A stretch of 64,000 nucleotides of DNA from JBAZGH01 sp041652935 (GCA_041652935.1 JBAZGH010000002.1:1-64000), one strand, 5' to 3'; counted from the stretch's first letter, positions 37,182-46,598 are shown. A program made the numbers and translations. The notes: generated from the letters alone by a model not told the origin.

Positions 37182-38723
37182 ATGGCCTTAAGCAAAGTAA
37201 AAAATTTAACCGAGTTGGCAGGGATTCTATCCCGGCTAAAAAGCCAGGGCAAAAAAATTGTCCATTGCCACGGAGTATTTGATCTGTTGCATGTGGGCCA
37301 TACGCGTCATTTAAGGGAAGCCAAAGAGCAAGGAGATGTTTTGATTGTTACTATTACCGGAGACGGGTGTATAGATAAAGGCATCGGTCGGCCGGTTTTT
37401 AATGCTGAATACCGAGCAGAAGCATTGGCTAATTTAGCTTTTGTTGATTATATAGCCGTTATTCATTCTGCCACCGCCGTTGAAACAATTAAATTACTTA
37501 AACCAGATGTCTATTGCAAGGGAGAAGATGTTGCTGATAATAATAAAGAAGGAATGATAAAAAATAGGCCACTTTATCAAGAAGAACAGGCTATTAAAGA
37601 AGTCGGTGGGAGAATATACTTTACTATGAACACCGGGTTAATCCAGAGTTCTAGCGAGTTGTTAAATAAATTTTTTCCGGTTTTTCCAAAGGAAACAAAA
37701 GAGTTTTTAACAAAATTTAAAAATCAATATTCAGCTGGCCAGATACAAAATTGTCTAGACCAGATACAAAAAATTAAAGTCTTATTTATCGGCGAAACAA
37801 TAATTGACCAGTACGCCTATGTTGCTACTTTAGGAAAAGCGCCCAAGGACGATAATTTATCCACTATTTATTCTCATTATCAAAAGTTTGCCGGCGGAGT
37901 TATCGCCTGCGCTAATCTGGCGGCTAATTTTTGCCAGAAGATAGATGTAATTTCAGTTATGGGGCATAATAACGAAGAATATAACTGGCTGAAAAAGAAT
38001 CTTAAAAAAAATGTAACTGCCAAATTATATCAAAACCAGGGCGGCAAGACAATTATTAAGAGAAGGTATCTTGACCCGGCTTTTTATCGCAAATTATTTG
38101 AAGTTAATATTATAGATAAAGGCAACTTTTTGGATAAAGAGCTGGAGCAAAAGATATTGCGCCAATTGGAACAAACTATCAGCCAATATGACGCAGTAAT
38201 AGTAATGGATTATGGGCATGGATTAATGACCAGAAATATAATTGAATTTTTATTTCAGCGGGCAAAATTTTTGGCAGTCAGCACCGAAACCAACAGCGCT
38301 AATGCCGGCTTTAATTTAATTACGCAAAAATATTCCCGGGCAGATTATATTTGCCTGGATAAGCCGGAACTGCAATTAGCCGCTCATGACCAGCAGAGCG
38401 ACTTGAAAAAATTAATTAAGCAGATAGCCGAGCAGTTAGAAGCGAAAAAGATTATTATTACCTTAGGCCATCGCGGAGCATTGGTTTATGACAGCCATAA
38501 CTATATGCATATTCCCATCTTTTCTCAGAAAGTCGTTGATACTACCGGAGCTGATGATGCCTACTTTGCGGTTAGTTCTCTGCTGGCCAGCCAGGATATT
38601 CCTCTGCCAATGGCGGGTTTCGTGGGCAATGTTATTGGAGCTTTGGCCGTAGAGATTCTTGGCACCCAGAAAGATATTAAGTGTTACTCAGCAGTTAATT
38701 ATATTAAAACTTTATTAAAATAA
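37182..38723 (+). CDS. HldE-like bifunctional nucleotidyltransferase-sugar kinase with swapped domain order
   Basis: A 513-residue fusion. Residues about 15-165 are a cytidylyltransferase-like (HIGH-type) domain: VHCHGVFDLLHVGHTRHLREA, with HVGH, then TITGD and YCKGEDV. Residues about 195-513 are a PfkB-type kinase: FIGETIIDQYAY at the start, FAGGVIACANLAANF, ITLGHRGALVYD, and DTTGADDAYFA, where the usual GAGD is GADD but the catalytic Asp is kept. HldE (RfaE) has kinase first and transferase second; here the order is reversed. The likely job is phosphorylation and nucleotide activation of a heptose or similar sugar. It lies 8 bases before the second E1 gene. Confidence 0.83.
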   Translation: MALSKVKNLTELAGILSRLKSQGKKIVHCHGVFDLLHVGHTRHLREAKEQGDVLIVTITGDGCIDKGIGRPVFNAEYRAEALANLAFVDYIAVIHSATAVETIKLLKPDVYCKGEDVADNNKEGMIKNRPLYQEEQAIKEVGGRIYFTMNTGLIQSSSELLNKFFPVFPKETKEFLTKFKNQYSAGQIQNCLDQIQKIKVLFIGETIIDQYAYVATLGKAPKDDNLSTIYSHYQKFAGGVIACANLAANFCQKIDVISVMGHNNEEYNWLKKNLKKNVTAKLYQNQGGKTIIKRRYLDPAFYRKLFEVNIIDKGNFLDKELEQKILRQLEQTISQYDAVIVMDYGHGLMTRNIIEFLFQRAKFLAVSTETNSANAGFNLITQKYSRADYICLDKPELQLAAHDQQSDLKKLIKQIAEQLEAKKIIITLGHRGALVYDSHNYMHIPIFSQKVVDTTGADDAYFAVSSLLASQDIPLPMAGFVGNVIGALAVEILGTQKDIKCYSAVNYIKTLLK

Positions 38724-38731
38724 TTTAATCC

Positions 38732-40717
38732 ATGAAAAGTAATATTGCCCCAGAAGAGGCAGCGGAAATTTTAAAGAAGATGGTGCGTATTAGGCAGTTT
38801 GAAAATAAGGTGTCTGATTTTTTTAACCGCGGCTTAGCTCCGGGGACGACTCATCTTTATGCCGGCGAGGAAGCAGTGGCAGTTGGCGCCTGCGCGGCTG
38901 TTAACTCGAATGATGTTATATCCAGCACCCACCGTGGCCACGGCCATTGTATCGCCCGAGGCGGAGAAGTGGACAAAATGCTGGCAGAAATTTGCGGCAA
39001 GGCCGCCGGTTATTGCCGCGGTCGGGGCGGGTCAATCCATATTGCTGACGTAACCGCCGGTAATCTAGGCGCTAACGGCGTGGTGGGCGGCGGTCTTGCC
39101 CTGGCTACGGGCGCGGCTTTATCTTTCAAAATCCAAAAACTAAATAAAGTCGCAGTTTGTTTTTTTGGCGATGGCGCAGTTAATCAGGGAGTGTTCCATG
39201 AATCATTAAATATGGCTGCTACCTGGAAATTGCCGATAGTTTATGTTTGCGAAAATAATCTTTACGGCATGTCAGTAAAAATCAACCGTTCTTTTCCCAA
39301 TCCCGACATATCCATCAGGGCTAAAGCTTATGATATTCCGGGAGAAAATGTTGACGGCATGAATGTGCTAGTTGTTAAAGAAGCAGTATCTCGGGCCGCC
39401 GCTAGAGCCAGGAGCGGCCAGGGCCCGAGCTTGTTAGTCTGCCAAACCTATCGTTATTTTCCCCATTCAGGAAATAATCCGCAGAAATACCAACTCAGAG
39501 AGGAAGAGGAGGAGTGGAAAAAGAAATGCCCTATCCAGCAATTCAGCCAGAAAATGATTAACCAAGATGTTTTGACTGAAAAAGAGGTGATAGTTATCCA
39601 GCAACAAGTAAAAAGAGAAATAGCAGAGGCGGAAGAATTTGCTCTAAACAGCTCCTATCCCAAAAAAGAAGAATTAGCCACAGGCCTTTATCTTGAAGAA
39701 ATGCCCGGGGTAGACATAAGAACAGCCGGCCCCAGAAAAGAGCTGACTTATCGGCAGGCGCTAAATGAAGCTTTAGAGGAAGAGATGGATAAAGATTCTA
39801 AGATTTTTATTATTGGTGAAGATATTGGACCTTACGGCGGTTGTTTTGGAGTGACCAAAGGTCTTTATGATAAATATGGGCCTAACAGGGTAAGAGAAAC
39901 CGCTATTTCTGAAGCTGCTATTGTAGGAGCCAGCGTCGGCGCGGCTTTGACCGGCCTGCGGCCGATAGCGGAGATTATGTTTGTTGATTTTACCACTACG
40001 GCCATGGACCAAATAATAAATCAAATGGCCAAAATCCGCTATCTGTTTGGCAGTAAAAGCAAGGTGCCGATGGTTTTACGCACGGTAGCGGGCAGCGGCG
40101 CCGGCTATGGCCCGCAGCATTCGCAAAGTCTGGAAGTTTTATTTGCCCATATTCCCGGCTTGAAGGTAGTAATGCCTTCTACTTCTTATGATGCCAAAGG
40201 ATTGTTAAAGTCAGCTATCCGCAGTGATAATCCGATTATATTTTTAGAGCATAAAATGCTTTATGATACTAAAGGAAAAATTCCGACAGCAGAATATTTT
40301 TTGCCTATTGGCAAGGCGGCAGTGAGAAAGAGCGGGAGCGACGTCACAATTATCACTTACTCTTACATGGTAATGCTTGCTGTCGCGGCCGCTAAGCGGC
40401 TGGAACAGGAAGGAATATCAGCGGAGGTAATTGATTTAAGGACAATCAAACCCCTGGATATGGAGACAGTATGCGCCTCGGTTAAAAAAACCAAGCGGGC
40501 GTTAATTGTCCATGAGGACCATCAGAGTTTTGGCGTGGGCGCAGAGGTAGTTTCTCGAATTATAGAAAGCATAGTTGAGCCGATTAAGATAAAGAGATTG
40601 GGCGGGGTTGATGTGCCTGTTCCCATGAGCCCGGTTTTAGAAAAGGCGGCTGTGCCGCAAATAGAGGATATTATTAAGGCAGTAAAAGAAATGATTTATT
40701 CTGCGCCAAGATTCTAG
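38732..40717 (+). CDS. Fused E1alpha-E1beta thiamine-diphosphate dehydrogenase-like enzyme (copy B)
   Basis: A 661-residue E1 alpha-beta fusion. The alpha half has THLYAGEEAVAVGACAA, THRGHGHCIARGGE, GRGGSIHIAD, the ThDP motif GDGAVNQGVFHESLNMAATW...ENN. The beta half (from about 330) has FIIGEDIGPYGGCFGVTKGL, a catalytic-region ETAISEAAIVGASVG, MFVDFTTTAMDQIINQMAK, and IPGLKVVMPSTSYDAKGLL. It is clearly different in sequence from copy A, so the two are not a recent duplication, and its motifs look nearer to canonical acetoin/pyruvate E1. As with copy A, no E2 or E3 partner is present. A CTGCGCCAA/TTGGCGCAG hairpin (40701-40731) straddles its stop codon. Confidence 0.9.
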   Translation: MKSNIAPEEAAEILKKMVRIRQFENKVSDFFNRGLAPGTTHLYAGEEAVAVGACAAVNSNDVISSTHRGHGHCIARGGEVDKMLAEICGKAAGYCRGRGGSIHIADVTAGNLGANGVVGGGLALATGAALSFKIQKLNKVAVCFFGDGAVNQGVFHESLNMAATWKLPIVYVCENNLYGMSVKINRSFPNPDISIRAKAYDIPGENVDGMNVLVVKEAVSRAAARARSGQGPSLLVCQTYRYFPHSGNNPQKYQLREEEEEWKKKCPIQQFSQKMINQDVLTEKEVIVIQQQVKREIAEAEEFALNSSYPKKEELATGLYLEEMPGVDIRTAGPRKELTYRQALNEALEEEMDKDSKIFIIGEDIGPYGGCFGVTKGLYDKYGPNRVRETAISEAAIVGASVGAALTGLRPIAEIMFVDFTTTAMDQIINQMAKIRYLFGSKSKVPMVLRTVAGSGAGYGPQHSQSLEVLFAHIPGLKVVMPSTSYDAKGLLKSAIRSDNPIIFLEHKMLYDTKGKIPTAEYFLPIGKAAVRKSGSDVTIITYSYMVMLAVAAAKRLEQEGISAEVIDLRTIKPLDMETVCASVKKTKRALIVHEDHQSFGVGAEVVSRIIESIVEPIKIKRLGGVDVPVPMSPVLEKAAVPQIEDIIKAVKEMIYSAPRF

Positions 40718-40853
40718 TGATTTTGGCGCAGGGTAATTTAAATATCAGTAAAATTTAAATTCAAAAAAGAGAGACTAAGCAATACATGGGAAGTTTGCAG
40801 AAGAACCAAAGCCTTTATTCAGTAGAATAACTAAAAACTAAGTTATTTCTCGG

Positions 40854-40882
40854 GAGGATCCCGACGGGAATCCTCTTTTTTT
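40854..40882 (+). terminator. Terminator after E1 copy B
   Basis: GAGGAT-CCC pairs with GGG-a-ATCCTC and is followed by seven T. It ends one base before the next promoter's -35 box. The stretch 40733-40850 holds nothing I can assign. Confidence 0.92.
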
Positions 40883-40883
40883 A

Positions 40884-40912
40884 TTGACATTAAGAAGTAT
40901 TTTTTATATTAT
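40884..40912 (+). promoter_or_regulatory. Strong promoter of the epimerase operon
   Basis: TTGACA (40884-40889), 17 bases, then TATTAT (40907-40912). The predicted start near 40919 leaves a leader of about 28 bases before the epimerase ATG at 40947. Confidence 0.88.
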
Positions 40913-40946
40913 AATCACACATCCTAACTATTTGCAGAGTATTACC

Positions 40947-41954
40947 ATGCCTTCTTTAAATAAAAAAAACGTGTTAATTACTGGCGGAGCCGGCTATGTC
41001 GGCTCTGTTTTAGTTCCTGTTTTATTAAACAAGGGATACCAAGTGACAGTGTTGGATACTTTTTGGTTTTGGGACTCGCCAGAGCAGTACCGACAGGCTT
41101 TGGCGGCGCCGACAGATAATTTAAGAATAATCAAAGGTGACATTAGAAATAAAGCTGATGCCAGCCAGGCGCTGGAGAATATTAACAGTGTTATCCATCT
41201 GGCCTGCCTATCCAACGACCCTAGCGCCGAGATAGACCCTGAATTTACCCAAGCAGTTAATTATAACGGCTCGGTCAATGTGATTGATGCCGCGAAAAAA
41301 AGCGGCGTGAGAAGATTTATTTATGCTTCCTCCAGTAGTGTTTACGGAGTGAAAAGCGAGCCTCGGGTTACTGAAGATTTGCCTCTGAAGCCACTAACCC
41401 AATATTCAAAGCTAAAGATAGAAATTGAAAATTATTTGTTGGATTCCCTTAGCGATAATTTTAAAGGGGTAGTTATCCGACCGGCTACCGTCTGCGGTTA
41501 TTCGCCGCGGCAAAGGTTGGACGTGATAGTAAATATTTTTGTCAATCAAGCCGTCAACCATGGGAAAATCAAGGTATTCGGCGGAGAGCAGCTGCGGCCT
41601 AATATTCATATCAAAGATATGGTAAGATTATATGAGGAATTATTAGAGTTGCCGGTTGATAAAATCAACCAAAAAATATACAATGCCGGCTATGAAAATA
41701 AAAAAGTAATGGAAATAGCTAGTTTAGTCAGAGAAGCAGTCGGCGGCGCAGAGTTAGAAATTACCCCGACTGATGATTTACGCTCTTATCATATTTGTTC
41801 GGAAAAAATAAATAGGGAGTTAGGATTTGCCCCCAAACACACTATTAAAGATGCAGCGCAGGAATTAAAAAAAGCTTTTATTGATAATAAAATTAAAAAC
41901 GCCGTTGCTGATAAATATTATAATATGAGGTTAATGAAAAAGATCATAAATTAA
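40947..41954 (+). CDS. NAD-dependent sugar epimerase/dehydratase (extended SDR)
   Basis: A 335-residue extended SDR. I start at ATG 40947; an upstream TTG at 40884 lies in the promoter. The cofactor loop is GGAGYVGS (about residues 13-20). SNDPSAEIDPEFTQAVNYNGS follows; the active site is SSSSVYG near 130 and Y-S-K-L-K with intact YxxxK near 154-158. IRPATVCGYSPRQRLD and RPNIHIKDMVRLYEEL fit UDP- or GDP-sugar epimerases/reductases. It is the first gene of an operon with radical SAM, thioredoxin-like and GT-C genes, so a nucleotide-sugar substrate is likely. Exact reaction unknown. Confidence 0.88.
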   Translation: MPSLNKKNVLITGGAGYVGSVLVPVLLNKGYQVTVLDTFWFWDSPEQYRQALAAPTDNLRIIKGDIRNKADASQALENINSVIHLACLSNDPSAEIDPEFTQAVNYNGSVNVIDAAKKSGVRRFIYASSSSVYGVKSEPRVTEDLPLKPLTQYSKLKIEIENYLLDSLSDNFKGVVIRPATVCGYSPRQRLDVIVNIFVNQAVNHGKIKVFGGEQLRPNIHIKDMVRLYEELLELPVDKINQKIYNAGYENKKVMEIASLVREAVGGAELEITPTDDLRSYHICSEKINRELGFAPKHTIKDAAQELKKAFIDNKIKNAVADKYYNMRLMKKIIN

Positions 41955-41958
41955 ATTC

Positions 41959-43086
41959 ATGGCTATGGACAACAAAAAAGATAAAAGATTGGCTGGCGAT
42001 AATCGTTTTATGTTTAATAGCACTAAGTTGTTGTGGCACATGGACAGGGTAATAGACCGTTTTGGCAACGGGCGGGACAAGCGGGGAGGAAAAAGAGTGG
42101 CGCCGATTCATATTGATGCCGGCATTTCCAAAACCTGTAATGCCAAGTGCATTTTTTGCTATGGCATCTGGCAGAAGCCGACCAAGGAAATAATGCCGCC
42201 GGAGGTTACGATTAATTTATTGCGGGATGCCGGCCGCCTGGGCGTGCGTTCCATGGCTCTGATCGGCGACGGCGAAGCGACAATGAATCCGGCCCTATAT
42301 GATGCGGTTAAGGCCGGCAAGGCAGAGGGATTGGATATTGGGGTGGCTACTAACGGCATTACTTTAAACAATGACAGCAAAATAAAAGCTTTGGTGGAAA
42401 ATTGCAAATTTATCAGGTTTAATGTTTCTGCCATTGGCAAGGATTATGCCCAGGTAATGGGGGTTGATCAGTGGGAGCAGGTGAAAAAGAACGTTGCCAA
42501 AACAATAGCCATTAATGATAAAATAGGTCGTCCCTGCACTATTGGCTTGCAGATGGTTACCGTTCCCCAAAGCAAGGATTCAATTATTCCCGAGGCCCAG
42601 TGGGCCGTTGACATTGGGGCTGATTATTTTGAAATTAAGCAGTGCAGTTTGGTTGACGACCCCAAGATGGTGGACTTCCCCCTGGATTGGTATTTGGAGG
42701 CGAAAGTAGAAGAAATTTTGGACAAAGCCCAATCGCTTTCCAATGAGCGGACAAATATTGTTCCCAAGTGGACCATGATGCAGTCTTTAGGCAAGCGGCC
42801 TTATGACCATTGTTTAGATGTTTCCTTATTGGCCCAGATAAGCGGCGACAGTAAAATGTATCCCTGCGGTTATTTATATAATAATCCCAAATTTTGTTAT
42901 GGCGACCTTAAAAAGCAGTCGCTGGAAGAGATAATTAACAGCGAGCGCTATTGGAAGATTATAGAATATATGGAAAAGAAGTTTGATGTGCATAAAGACT
43001 GCAAGGGCTGCTGCCGGCACGACCGATGTAATGAATTTTTATACAACTATGTTTATAAAAAACCTAATCATATAAATTTTATTTAG
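41959..43086 (+). CDS. Radical SAM protein with SPASM-like C-terminus
   Basis: A 375-residue protein. The [4Fe-4S]-SAM motif C-N-A-K-C-I-F-C (CxxxCxxC) is at about residues 54-61, followed by GDGEATMNP, the usual glycine-rich SAM-binding segment. The C-terminal 100 residues have Cys at CLDVSLLAQISGDSKMYPCGY, FCYGDL, and CKGCCRHDRC, a SPASM/Twitch-like set that would hold an extra cluster. It sits 4 bases after the epimerase gene, and its stop directly abuts the next start. Such enzymes modify peptides or perform sugar dehydrogenation and epimerisation; the neighbours favour a sugar. Confidence 0.87.
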   Translation: MAMDNKKDKRLAGDNRFMFNSTKLLWHMDRVIDRFGNGRDKRGGKRVAPIHIDAGISKTCNAKCIFCYGIWQKPTKEIMPPEVTINLLRDAGRLGVRSMALIGDGEATMNPALYDAVKAGKAEGLDIGVATNGITLNNDSKIKALVENCKFIRFNVSAIGKDYAQVMGVDQWEQVKKNVAKTIAINDKIGRPCTIGLQMVTVPQSKDSIIPEAQWAVDIGADYFEIKQCSLVDDPKMVDFPLDWYLEAKVEEILDKAQSLSNERTNIVPKWTMMQSLGKRPYDHCLDVSLLAQISGDSKMYPCGYLYNNPKFCYGDLKKQSLEEIINSERYWKIIEYMEKKFDVHKDCKGCCRHDRCNEFLYNYVYKKPNHINFI

Positions 43087-45000
43087 ATGCTGAAAAACAA
43101 ACTAATAACCCGGATATTTATTGTTGCCTTTTGTATTTTTTTTGGCTGGGTTAACTATGCCCAGGCAGATATTTCTTTAACTATTTTTAATACAGAAGAG
43201 CATCCCATGGATAAATTAAGCCAGATGCAGGTTTTAGAAAAAATTATGCCGGAGGGGACAGAAATTGAATACTTATTAGATTATAAAGATTATAACAGAC
43301 AAAAGATGTTACGGGAGACTGGAGCAAGATTTTTTCCTTTAATTGTTTACGGACAAGGGATAGAAAATGACAAAGATTTCACCAATCTTATTAAAAGCGG
43401 CTTGGCGGAAAAACAGGGCAGCCGTTATGTTGTCCCCGCCCAAGTCATAGAAGATATTTTTGGCGCCTGGTCCTATTTTTATCAGCGCCAGCCAATAGAG
43501 AACAGATTGGACTTATTTGTTGCCAGCGCAGACAGCCTCAGCGTGGGGGTGGAAAAAAGAATAATTAATTATCTGCTCCAAAATAAGGTAGATGATATTG
43601 ATTTAAAAACTCATTATTTAGTTCAGTTTCCAGAAAATGAATCTAAGGATAACAGTCAAATGCCGTCCGCTAGGTATGGCCAGCCGGAGCTGGAAGAAAA
43701 CATCCGCCAGCTTTATATTCAGAAAAACTATCCAGACATTTTTTATAATTATCTGCTTTCTGTCAACAAAGATAATTTTTTAGAACCGGAGGAAAGGATT
43801 GGAAAATTTGATATTGATTATAGCGGAGAACAAAAGGAAAAATTCAAAGAAGAGGCCTTAAAAATTCTGCGCCAAGACAGCCAATTGGCTGATGAGTTGG
43901 GTATAAAAGCGTCTCCGACAATTCTTTGGCAAAATCAGTATTTAATAAAGGGTTATCTGCCATTTTTAAATAAATTCCCGCCTTTCGACAAAGAAGAAAA
44001 AATTATTAAACTATCGGCGGATGCCATAAGCGGAGATAATGCGCTAGAATTTTTTTATTCCCGCGTAGACAATGAATCCACGGAAATAAGAAACGGATTA
44101 ATAGGCGGGCTTAAAATAGCTTATAGCAAAGAGTTGAAAATAAAAGAATATGACGTGGTCAGCAACCCGGATTCTTTGGAGAGGATAATAGAATTAGGCG
44201 AAGCCGCCGGACTATTGGCCGAGCCCAAAACCCCGGTCGTTTATTTTGCCAATAATTTAATTTTAGGCAGTAAGGCGATTGATGAGAATCTGGGCAATTT
44301 AGTTATTGCAGAATTAGGCGAGCCGGAAGCAGGGAAGATTGTCAGGAGCATGGAATATCGAGCAGCCATTAAATGGATATCGGGAGATTTTTTAAAGGTT
44401 ATAAAAAGCTGGAGCTGGTTGCTGCTGTTATTTTTATTTTGTTATCTCACATTTCTTAAAAAACCAGCTAAGAGAATTTTTTTGTTTAATTTGATATTTA
44501 TCGTCGGAGTTTTATTGGGGCATGGTTTATTTTCCCTTATTCCGGCTGGAATAGAGTGGCGCTTTATGGCTGTCGGCAGTAAATTGGCCGGCATATTTGC
44601 TTTCTTGCTATTTATTTTTTCATTCTGCTTAGGTGTTTTTTATCTTTATAGTTATTATATAGGCGAAGAGTCAGATTTAAAGCAAAATGCTTTTATCAAC
44701 TTTTGTCGGAATTTATTAATAAAGGTGAAGCAAGTTACTGATGAACAAATTTATATGCTGGCGGCAATAACTGGTTTTTTGAGCATTATTTTTGATTTGT
44801 CGCGACAAAGCTATTTAAGCAGCGTTTCTTTTTTGAATATAATATCAATATTATTAATTTTTGTTTTAGTTTTTTTCGGTATTATTTTTTGGGCCGTTAA
44901 GATTAAAAGCTTTTTTAACCAGCATCAAAATTTACAGCAATTTTTATTATCCTCTTTCTTTTTTGCCATGGCAGTTTTTGTCTGGAGTCTACTTATATGA
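43087..45000 (+). CDS. Secreted cysteine-free thioredoxin-like repeats plus membrane domain
   Basis: A 637-residue protein I do not recognise. Signal peptide: residues 1-27, ending ...NYAQA. The outer part (about 28-435) appears to hold three thioredoxin-like units, each with a strand-cisPro-like segment: ARFFPLIVYGQGI near 80, IKASPTILWQNQYLIKG near 277, and PKTPVVYFANNLILG near 380. None carries a CxxC, so no disulfide chemistry is expected. Residues 440-637 hold about six membrane helices with TM-located cysteines only. Its start abuts the radical SAM stop and its end overlaps the GT-C start (ATGA), so it belongs tightly to this operon. It may be a periplasmic scaffold or partner for the GT-C enzyme; that is inference. 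Confidence 0.7.
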   Translation: MLKNKLITRIFIVAFCIFFGWVNYAQADISLTIFNTEEHPMDKLSQMQVLEKIMPEGTEIEYLLDYKDYNRQKMLRETGARFFPLIVYGQGIENDKDFTNLIKSGLAEKQGSRYVVPAQVIEDIFGAWSYFYQRQPIENRLDLFVASADSLSVGVEKRIINYLLQNKVDDIDLKTHYLVQFPENESKDNSQMPSARYGQPELEENIRQLYIQKNYPDIFYNYLLSVNKDNFLEPEERIGKFDIDYSGEQKEKFKEEALKILRQDSQLADELGIKASPTILWQNQYLIKGYLPFLNKFPPFDKEEKIIKLSADAISGDNALEFFYSRVDNESTEIRNGLIGGLKIAYSKELKIKEYDVVSNPDSLERIIELGEAAGLLAEPKTPVVYFANNLILGSKAIDENLGNLVIAELGEPEAGKIVRSMEYRAAIKWISGDFLKVIKSWSWLLLLFLFCYLTFLKKPAKRIFLFNLIFIVGVLLGHGLFSLIPAGIEWRFMAVGSKLAGIFAFLLFIFSFCLGVFYLYSYYIGEESDLKQNAFINFCRNLLIKVKQVTDEQIYMLAAITGFLSIIFDLSRQSYLSSVSFLNIISILLIFVLVFFGIIFWAVKIKSFFNQHQNLQQFLLSSFFFAMAVFVWSLLI

Positions 45001-46541
45001 AATTTAATTTTAATATAAAATCTCTCTATTCAAAATTCAAACATTTATTGACTGTCAATAATATTTTTATTGCGCTAGCTTTGGCGGCAGTTATTTTTTT
45101 GATTGCTTGGACCGAGTTTAGCTATCCCTACATCCACGGGGCAGACCCCTACACCCACACCAGAATGGCTTATATAATCAGGGACCAGGGAATGCCGAAA
45201 GAACTGCACTGGGCCAGATATTCTACTTTGCGGGAAAATTATTCAGACCGGGATTTTTTTCTCCATTATGCGATTATTCCTTTCACCTATCTCTCAAATA
45301 ATTTTTATTTCACGGGGAAAATAGCGGTAGTTATTTTTAACGCTATAACCTTATTTGTTTTGGTTTGGGTAGCTGGAGTTTTTGTCAGAAAAAGATGGAT
45401 TCCTTGGCTGATTTTAGGCTTATTTTTTTCCACTCCCTATTTTGGTTCCATTCATCTGCTGCGGCCGCATATTTTTTCTCTTGCTTTCGGGCTTTGGGGA
45501 CTGCGCGCCATAATTAAGCGCAATTTTTTTAGTATTTTTCTGGCGGCATTTTTCTTTTCCCTTTTTCATATCACCAGCGTGTTAATGTTGGTAATGGCTG
45601 TTTTTTATGAAATAATCAGAAAAATTAACGGAGCAAAATTTTCTTTTAAACCCATAGTGGTTGTTTTTTCCGGTTTATTTCTAGCCTTGTTTTTCTACCC
45701 TAATTTTTATTCTAATTTTATGAATCTGTATGTTCAAATATATAGTCAGATTCTTTATGCTGTTCTCGGAGCTGTTTCTCAATATGGAGGAATAAAATTT
45801 CCCATTGGCGGGGAAATGAATCCGACGAATACGCGCGCTTTTTTATTCGATTTCCCCTTTGTTATTATCGGCATAGCTCTGCTAATTTTAATTTTAACCT
45901 TACGCAATATTAAAATTTCTCCTAAAACTCAGTTTTTATCCTGGTTCGCTTTGCTGTTTATTGTTTTGTCTTTTTTTAGTTATCGGTATGCTGTCCAGGC
46001 TTATCCATATATTATTCTGTTTGTTTTTGCCTTTATTTCTGAGTTAGATGAGCAGTTTAATGTTTGGAAAAAATTCAGGAAGCAAAAAATTCTCTGGCTG
46101 GCAATAATTCCGGTTTTAATAGTAGTTATATATTTAGGCAAAAATGTTGTTATCAATGTCCAACGGCAAATAGAGTCTGAAAAAGTGAATACCCAACATA
46201 TTGAATCGGGGGAGTGGATGAGAGATAACCTGCAGCCAGGAGAGCTGGTTTATAATTCCTCGTGGTCAGACGGCACCCAGCTTTTCGGCATAAATCCAAA
46301 TAATGACTATTTAGATTTGCTAAGTTCCGAATATATGTATTTGTACGACCCGGACTTATACAAGCTCAGAATGGCCACCAACGACGGCCAGGGCAATGTT
46401 TATTATAATATAAAATATATCTTTAAAGCCAGATATATTTATACCCACACCGGAACCGGCTTGGTTGGAGCGATACAAAATGATTCGCGCTTTAAGGTTC
46501 TGTACAGCAAAAACGGAGCAGTTGTTTTTGAAGTATTATGA
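44997..46541 (+). CDS. GT-C membrane glycosyltransferase (STT3/PMT-like)
   Basis: A 514-residue protein with about 11-12 membrane segments. The first outer loop has GADPYTHTRMAYIIRDQG (residues 46-63), like the D-P-Y-x-x-x-R of STT3 oligosaccharyltransferases, followed by HWARYSTLRENYSDRDFFLHY. A soluble C-terminal portion begins near 400 with ESGEWMRDNLQPGEL and SSWSDGTQLFG, reminiscent of the STT3 W-W-D-Y-G motif. GT-C enzymes use polyprenyl-linked donors outside the membrane. The neighbouring GT2 could make such a donor, and the next gene encodes a secreted protein. Oligosaccharyltransferase activity is a hypothesis; a mannosyltransferase-type role is an alternative. Confidence 0.72.
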   Translation: MKFNFNIKSLYSKFKHLLTVNNIFIALALAAVIFLIAWTEFSYPYIHGADPYTHTRMAYIIRDQGMPKELHWARYSTLRENYSDRDFFLHYAIIPFTYLSNNFYFTGKIAVVIFNAITLFVLVWVAGVFVRKRWIPWLILGLFFSTPYFGSIHLLRPHIFSLAFGLWGLRAIIKRNFFSIFLAAFFFSLFHITSVLMLVMAVFYEIIRKINGAKFSFKPIVVVFSGLFLALFFYPNFYSNFMNLYVQIYSQILYAVLGAVSQYGGIKFPIGGEMNPTNTRAFLFDFPFVIIGIALLILILTLRNIKISPKTQFLSWFALLFIVLSFFSYRYAVQAYPYIILFVFAFISELDEQFNVWKKFRKQKILWLAIIPVLIVVIYLGKNVVINVQRQIESEKVNTQHIESGEWMRDNLQPGELVYNSSWSDGTQLFGINPNNDYLDLLSSEYMYLYDPDLYKLRMATNDGQGNVYYNIKYIFKARYIYTHTGTGLVGAIQNDSRFKVLYSKNGAVVFEVL

Positions 46542-46598
46542 AGTTCGTGGTAAAATTAATGTAAATTTAATATACTACAAACATAAACAACGATTCCC

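Noticed and set aside
35057..40717. Standard pyruvate or acetoin dehydrogenase operon
   Set aside because: No E2, E3 or lipoate genes are present, and the neighbours are sugar genes.
40884..40946. TTG start adding 21 residues to the epimerase
   Set aside because: The TTG is the -35 box of the promoter, and the Rossmann strand begins right after the ATG at 40947.
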